20,367 nt of DNA from JBJXHB01 sp046160725 (GTDB lineage Bacteria > Pseudomonadota > Gammaproteobacteria > Burkholderiales > Burkholderiaceae_C). Made by a program: the position numbers and the translations under genes. Positions within the stretch are counted from its first letter, which is position 1. Every line of letters begins with the position of its first letter. The DNA is taken from the NCBI GenBank assembly GCA_046160725.1, contig JBJXHB010000527.1, positions 1 to 20,367 on the forward strand, written 5' to 3'. The notes below the pieces were generated by a model, which was given only the letters and a program-made list of their open reading frames with translations, ran no database searches and was not told where the DNA came from. Of this stretch, positions 15,959-20,367 are shown one piece after another.

Positions 15959-17371
15959 ATGCTGCCCCGCCACGATGAGCCCATCGTCGCCATCGCCACA
16001 GCCAGCGGACGTGGCGCCGTCGGCATGGTCCGCCTGTCCGGGCCCACGCTCGTCGGCTTCGCGCAGGCATTGCTGGGCCAGTGTCCGCCGCCGCGGCGGG
16101 CCACACTGCTGCCGTTTCCGGATGCGGCCGGGGACGTGATCGACCAGGGGTTGGTGCTGTACTTTCCGGCACCACAGTCCTACACCGGCGAGGACGTCCT
16201 GGAGTTGCATGCCCACGGCGGGCCGGTGGTGCTGCAGTTGCTGCTGGCGCGCTGCCTGCAAGTGGCCGCGCAGTCGACGGTGGTCGGCGCCGGTGCGGTG
16301 TTGCCCGGACTGCGCATGGCCCGGCCGGGAGAATTCACCGAGCGGGCCTTTCTGAACGACAAGCTGGACCTGGCGCAGGCCGAGGCGGTGGCGGACCTGA
16401 TCGATGCCAGCACCGAGGCGGCGGCGCGGTCAGCCGCCCGGTCGCTGGCGGGCGCCTTTTCGCGCGAGGTCGGCGCGTTGCGCGACGGCATCGTGGACCT
16501 TCGCGCGCTGGTGGAGGCGACGCTGGACTTTCCGGAAGAGGAAATCGATTTTCTGCGGCAGGCCGGGGCCACGGTACGGCTGCTCGAGGTGGGCAAGCGG
16601 CTCGTGTCGGTGCAGGACCGCGCCCGGCAAGGCGCGTTGCTGCGTGACGGACTGACCGTGGTGCTGGCCGGCCAGCCCAACGTCGGCAAGAGCTCGCTGC
16701 TCAACGCACTGGCGGGTGCCGAACTCGCCATCGTGACCGATGTGCCCGGCACCACCCGGGACCGGATCGCACAGACCATCCAGATCGAGGGCGTACCGGT
16801 GCACGTGGTCGACACCGCAGGGCTGCGCGATGACAGCCATGATGCGGTCGAGCGCATCGGCATTGCGCGCAGCTGGCAGGCCATCGGCGAGGCTGACGCG
16901 GTCATCTTTCTCCACGACCTTTCGCGGCGTGGGGTCGCCGCCTACGAGTCGGCCGAGGCGGCCGTGGCGGCCCGGCTGCGGGCTGTCAGCGCTGAGGCGC
17001 GGTTGCTGCATGTGCACAACAAGGCGGACCTGCCCGGCCCGGCCGGCGGCCCCTATGAGCAGCCAGGGCTCGCAGTGTCGGCCACCAGCGGTGAAGGTTT
17101 GCCTGCCCTGCGGCGCGTGCTGCTGGAGCTTGCCGGCTGGCAGGCGGTGCCGGAGGGCGCGTTCATTGCGCGGCAACGGCATCTGGACGCCCTGGCCCGC
17201 GCTGCCAGACATCTGGAAAGGGCAGGCGGTTGGTTGCAGGGCGAGGCCGCCTTCGAATTGCTGGCCGAAGAGTTGCGCGCGGCGCATGACGCGTTGGGCG
17301 ACATCGTCGGGCGCCAATCGGCCGACGACCTTCTGGGCGAGATCTTCGGCCGTTTTTGCATCGGAAAGTAA
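15959..17371 (+). CDS. mnmE: tRNA uridine-5-carboxymethylaminomethyl(34) synthesis GTPase MnmE
   Basis: GTPase that with MnmG modifies the wobble uridine (U34) of certain tRNAs using a folate-derived one-carbon unit. The 470-residue product has the N-terminal folate-binding domain (EPIVAIATASGRGAVGMVRLSG split across residues 7-28; RPGEFTERAFLNDKLDLAQA about 122-141) and a helical domain. The inserted G domain has GQPNVGKS (238-245), TTRD (265-268), DTAG (285-288) and NKAD (354-357). The C-terminal FCIGK carries the conserved Cys. About 12-16 extra residues (near 103-118) precede the RPGEF motif compared with E. coli. Start ATG 15959 has only a weak purine tract upstream. Confidence 0.97.
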   Translation: MLPRHDEPIVAIATASGRGAVGMVRLSGPTLVGFAQALLGQCPPPRRATLLPFPDAAGDVIDQGLVLYFPAPQSYTGEDVLELHAHGGPVVLQLLLARCLQVAAQSTVVGAGAVLPGLRMARPGEFTERAFLNDKLDLAQAEAVADLIDASTEAAARSAARSLAGAFSREVGALRDGIVDLRALVEATLDFPEEEIDFLRQAGATVRLLEVGKRLVSVQDRARQGALLRDGLTVVLAGQPNVGKSSLLNALAGAELAIVTDVPGTTRDRIAQTIQIEGVPVHVVDTAGLRDDSHDAVERIGIARSWQAIGEADAVIFLHDLSRRGVAAYESAEAAVAARLRAVSAEARLLHVHNKADLPGPAGGPYEQPGLAVSATSGEGLPALRRVLLELAGWQAVPEGAFIARQRHLDALARAARHLERAGGWLQGEAAFELLAEELRAAHDALGDIVGRQSADDLLGEIFGRFCIGK

Positions 17372-17414
17372 ACGTGCCCCGCCGCGGGCCCTGGCGGACT
17401 ATGCTTTCGCGCTG

Positions 17415-17444
17415 ACCAGCGGCCCTTGTTGTCGCGCCGCTGGT
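17415..17444 (+). other. 9-bp hairpin just upstream of the cNMP-domain gene
   Basis: accagcggc (17415-17423) pairs exactly with gccgctggt (17436-17444) across a 12-nt loop. It lies between mnmE and the cNMP-domain gene, ending 6 nt before that gene's GGAG ribosome-binding site. It may end the mnmE mRNA or control translation of the next gene; no T run follows. Confidence 0.45.
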
Positions 17445-17461
17445 GGCGATGGAGACGTGCC

Positions 17462-17914
17462 ATGGAACTGGGCGCATTGATGCAGGCCGTGCGCACCCAC
17501 CAGGCCTCTGATGCCTGGCGGCCGGCATGGACGCAGGAGCACTGGGCGGTCCTGGAGCGGCAGCTGGTACGGCGCTCCTTTGCGGCCGGCGAGTTGCTGT
17601 TGTCGGGAAGGGGCACGGACGATCAGGTGCTGTGGGTGGAGTCCGGCACTGTCCAGACCAGCGTCACGCTGGTCGGCGGCGCGCGCCGTGTGGCGCTGCG
17701 GCGCGCCGGATCGATCATCGGCGAGGCCACCCTGTTCTCGGACCAGCCGGCACCATTGCGCGCCGAGGGTTTGGGGCCGGGCGTGGTCTGGTCATTGGAC
17801 CGGCGGCGCGTGGTGGATCTGCTGGCGCATCAGCCGGTCCTTGCGGCGGAGTTGCTGCGCTCGGCAGGAGCGGTGATGGTGACGCGCGAGCGCGACTGGC
17901 TGGTGGTGGACTGA
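17462..17914 (+). CDS. small cyclic nucleotide-binding-domain (Crp/Fnr N-terminal-like) protein without a DNA-binding domain
   Basis: The 150-residue product resembles the cNMP-binding jelly-roll domain of Crp/Fnr proteins: FAAGELLLSGRGTDDQVLWV (residues 40-59), SGTVQTSVTLVGGARRVALR (61-80), then the phosphate-binding-cassette-like GSIIGEATLFSDQPAPLRAE (83-102) with Glu88 and Arg100. A helix region follows to residue 145, where the protein ends; the winged-helix DNA-binding domain of Crp/Fnr regulators is absent. It may bind a nucleotide or a protein partner, or be inactive. The ATG at 17462 is favoured by GGAG (17451-17454) 7 nt upstream. It lies 90 bp after mnmE and converges on apt. Confidence 0.72.
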   Translation: MELGALMQAVRTHQASDAWRPAWTQEHWAVLERQLVRRSFAAGELLLSGRGTDDQVLWVESGTVQTSVTLVGGARRVALRRAGSIIGEATLFSDQPAPLRAEGLGPGVVWSLDRRRVVDLLAHQPVLAAELLRSAGAVMVTRERDWLVVD

Positions 17915-17922
17915 GCCAAGCC

Positions 17923-17937
17923 GGTTGCCGGGCAACC
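17923..17937. terminator. small inverted repeat between convergent genes
   Basis: ggttgc-cgg-gcaacc forms a 6-bp stem (17923-17928 / 17932-17937, 3-nt loop) between the ends of the cNMP-domain gene and apt, which are 45 bp apart. It could act in both directions but lacks T runs. Confidence 0.25.
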
Positions 17938-17959
17938 AGGATGACCAGCAGCCACAGGC

Positions 17960-18511
17960 TCAGTGGCCGGCGAAGTCGACCAAGGTGAACAAGGGCAGCC
18001 CGGCGGCGCGCAGCTTGGCCGACCCGCCAAGCTCCGGCAGGTCGACGATGGCAGCGCCCTCGATGACATGCGCGCCCAGCCGCTCCAGCAGGCGTTTGCC
18101 GGCCATCATGGTGCCGCCGGTGGCGATGAGGTCGTCGATCAAGACCACTCGGTCACCGCCGCGGACGGCATCGGTGTGCATTTCGACCGTGGCGGAGCCG
18201 TACTCCAGCTCGTAGGTTTCCTCGACCGTGGCATAGGGCAGCTTGCCCTTCTTGCGGATCGGCACAAAGCCGACGCCCAACTCATAGGCCAGAACCGAGC
18301 CGATGATGAAACCCCGTGCGTCCAGGCCGGCGATCGCGTCCGGCCGGGCGTCGAAGTAGCGGTGGACGAACTCGTCGATCAGCACCCGGAAGACCCGTGG
18401 GTTGGACAGCAGCGGCGTGATGTCCCGGAACTGCACGCCCGGCGCCGGCCAGTCCGGCACGGTGCGGATGTGGTGCTTGATGTAGTCGGCGTGCAGGGCG
18501 GTCGGGTTCAT
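17960..18511 (-). CDS. apt: adenine phosphoribosyltransferase
   Basis: Cytosolic purine-salvage enzyme that makes AMP and pyrophosphate from adenine and PRPP. The 183 residues match the family length. They show the N-terminal IRTVPDWPAPGVQFRDITPL (15-34), GLDARGF (62-68), the flexible-loop region PIRKKGKLPY (84-93) and the PRPP-binding motif VVLIDDLIATGGTMMAG (122-138). The ATG at 18511 starts the conserved N-terminus. It lies 50 bp downstream of recX on the same strand, so it may be read from the recA-recX transcript; no separate promoter or strong ribosome-binding site was seen. Confidence 0.97.
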   Translation of the reverse strand: MNPTALHADYIKHHIRTVPDWPAPGVQFRDITPLLSNPRVFRVLIDEFVHRYFDARPDAIAGLDARGFIIGSVLAYELGVGFVPIRKKGKLPYATVEETYELEYGSATVEMHTDAVRGGDRVVLIDDLIATGGTMMAGKRLLERLGAHVIEGAAIVDLPELGGSAKLRAAGLPLFTLVDFAGH

Positions 18512-18561
18512 CGCGCAGGCGGCGCGCTGTTGCGCCGAGGTCAGGGCCAGGCCAGTGGTGG

Positions 18562-19092
18562 CTATGGATTGTCGCCATCCTCTGCCGCATCGGCCTGCCC
18601 TGCGGTCGCTTCGTCGTCCAGGCCCGCCACGACACGGCGCACCACCGCGGTTGCGAAACCGCGCTGGAGAAGAAAGCGCGCCTGCTTGGCACGCAAGGCC
18701 GGTGTGGCTGCTGGCTCGCCGAAGCGTCGGCGGAAGACCTCGGCCGCGCGCTGCAGCTCGCTGGCCCGCAGGCTGTCCAGCGTGTCGGTGTCAGCGGGCG
18801 CGCCGCGTTGTCGAAGCTCGGCCGCGATGCGGGCGGTGCCATAGCGGGCGGCACGGACCCGGGTGCGGCTGGCGACGAACCGGGCGTCGCTGAGATGCCC
18901 CTGCTCCTGCAGCGCGGCCAGCAGCGCGTCGACGGCCGGCAAAGGTGCCCCTAAGCGGGCCAGCTTGCCGCGAAGCTCGGCCGTGCTGTGCTCGCGTTGC
19001 GCCAGCCATCGCAGGGCGCGTGCGCGCAAGCTGGCGGCATCCGGCGGCTCAGCCGGCTCACCAGCTGGCCGGCCGGCGCGGCGCAACATCAT
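18562..19092 (-). CDS. recX: RecX regulatory protein
   Basis: Small helical protein that binds RecA filaments and limits recombinase and coprotease activity. The 176-residue product has a leading Pro/Ala-rich stretch (about 1-18) followed by RecX-type three-helix repeats: RALRWLAQREHSTAELRGKL (25-44), the GHLSDARFVASRTRVRAARYG region and a C-terminal repeat with QARFLLQRGFATAVVRRVV. Two adjacent ATGs (19092, 19089) are possible starts; the first is used, and no clear Shine-Dalgarno precedes either. The gene follows recA by 12 bp, the usual recA-recX arrangement, so SOS-linked co-expression is likely. Confidence 0.94.
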   Translation of the reverse strand: MMLRRAGRPAGEPAEPPDAASLRARALRWLAQREHSTAELRGKLARLGAPLPAVDALLAALQEQGHLSDARFVASRTRVRAARYGTARIAAELRQRGAPADTDTLDSLRASELQRAAEVFRRRFGEPAATPALRAKQARFLLQRGFATAVVRRVVAGLDDEATAGQADAAEDGDNP

Positions 19093-19104
19093 CCGGGCAG
19101 ATCG

Positions 19105-20142
<1,038 letters not shown>

Positions 20143-20166
20143 GGTGGTCTCCTGAAGTGGCCGCGA

Positions 20167-20196
20167 TGATAAGGCAGGAGCTGGATGTCCGTACAG
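20167..20196 (-). promoter_or_regulatory. recA promoter with LexA (SOS) box
   Basis: On the minus strand 20196-20181 reads CTGTACGGACATCCAG. This fits CTG-N10-CAG; the left half-site CTGT is perfect and the right half-site CCAG has one mismatch to ACAG. A -10-like TTATCA follows at 20172-20167, about 25 nt before the recA ATG, with the LexA box covering the -35 and spacer. This is the expected SOS-repressible arrangement. Confidence 0.65.
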
Positions 20197-20240
20197 TGCT
20201 TTTGGGGGAATCCTTGGGGGCACTCTCCGGGGCGCCTACC

Positions 20241-20246
20241 TAGAAT
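20241..20246 (+). promoter_or_regulatory. possible -10 element for the response-regulator gene
   Basis: TAGAAT matches the sigma70 -10 at five of six positions, about 70 nt before the response-regulator ATG. No good -35 is seen at 16-18 nt; a TTGGGG lies 21 nt upstream. Confidence 0.35.
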
Positions 20247-20317
20247 CCATCACTATCCCCCCTTGCGGGGCTGCGGTCCGGCGACCAGCGCCGCGGCGCA
20301 GCCCAGGAGCCCGAGAC

Positions 20318-20367
20318 ATGAGGATCCTGATCGCGGAAGACGACCAGGTGCTGGCCGACGGCCTGTT
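20318..20367 (+). CDS. response regulator, receiver domain start (partial, runs off right edge)
   Basis: Only the first 16 codons are visible: MRILIAEDDQVLADGL. The MRILIAEDD pattern, with the first beta strand followed by the acidic Asp pair, is typical of two-component receiver domains, and the wording is closest to OmpR/PhoB-type regulators. AGGAG (20304-20308) lies 9 nt upstream of the ATG. It is divergent from recA with a 175-bp gap. The output domain and the partner kinase are outside the window. Confidence 0.8.
   Translation, partial: MRILIAEDDQVLADGL

Noticed and set aside
14034..16175. 713-codon minus-strand open frame antisense to yidC and mnmE
   Set aside because: It mirrors two intact conserved genes, and the translation has no domain.

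Overview
The window is high-GC chromosomal DNA from a betaproteobacterium, most likely Burkholderiales. I infer this from the GC-rich coding, the dnaA-dnaN-gyrB / rpmH-rnpA-yidD-yidC-mnmE layout, the recA-recX-apt cluster and the style of the proteins. No rRNA, tRNA, insertion sequence or CRISPR array was seen.

Region 1 (1-3341, minus strand) is a Mrp/Mnh-type cation:proton antiporter operon read in the order mrpE, mrpF, mrpG, a DUF4040/MrpA-C-terminal-like gene, mrpB, mrpC, mrpD; mrpD runs off the left edge. Every junction is a four-base stop/start overlap if the DUF4040 gene starts at a CTG. No mrpA precedes the operon. The order matches the Mrp-like module of membrane-bound hydrogenases (mbhA-H) more than the classical mrpABCDEFG order.

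Region 2 (3342-7322) is an accessory-looking pair transcribed divergently: a predicted exported protein with two retropepsin-like aspartic protease lobes and a TPR tail (minus), and a NERD-domain SF1 helicase (plus). A perfect 13-bp inverted repeat lies between their starts. The helicase ends 4 nt from the convergent end of gyrB.

Region 3 (7327-15740) is the replication-origin neighbourhood. gyrB, dnaN and dnaA lie on the minus strand; rpmH, rnpA, yidD and yidC lie on the plus strand. A 318-bp dnaA-rpmH gap holds two good back-to-back sigma70-type promoters. A consensus DnaA box overlaps the dnaA -10, which suggests DnaA autoregulation. More DnaA boxes or near-boxes lie in the dnaN-dnaA gap and, unusually, inside the rnpA coding sequence. 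The origin probably lies in this 11.1-13.5 kb interval, but its exact site cannot be settled by reading.

Region 4 (15741-20367) has mnmE (tRNA wobble-uridine modification) and a small stand-alone cyclic-nucleotide-binding-domain protein on the plus strand. Then come recA, recX and apt on the minus strand, with a LexA-type SOS box over the recA promoter. The first 50 bases of a response-regulator gene on the plus strand end the window.

Together the core genes cover replication initiation and elongation (dnaA, dnaN, gyrB), ribosome and tRNA maturation (rpmH, rnpA, mnmE), membrane protein insertion (yidC, yidD), recombination and its modulation (recA, recX) and purine salvage (apt). Accessory content is limited to the Mrp operon, the protease-TPR protein, the NERD helicase and the cNMP-domain protein.
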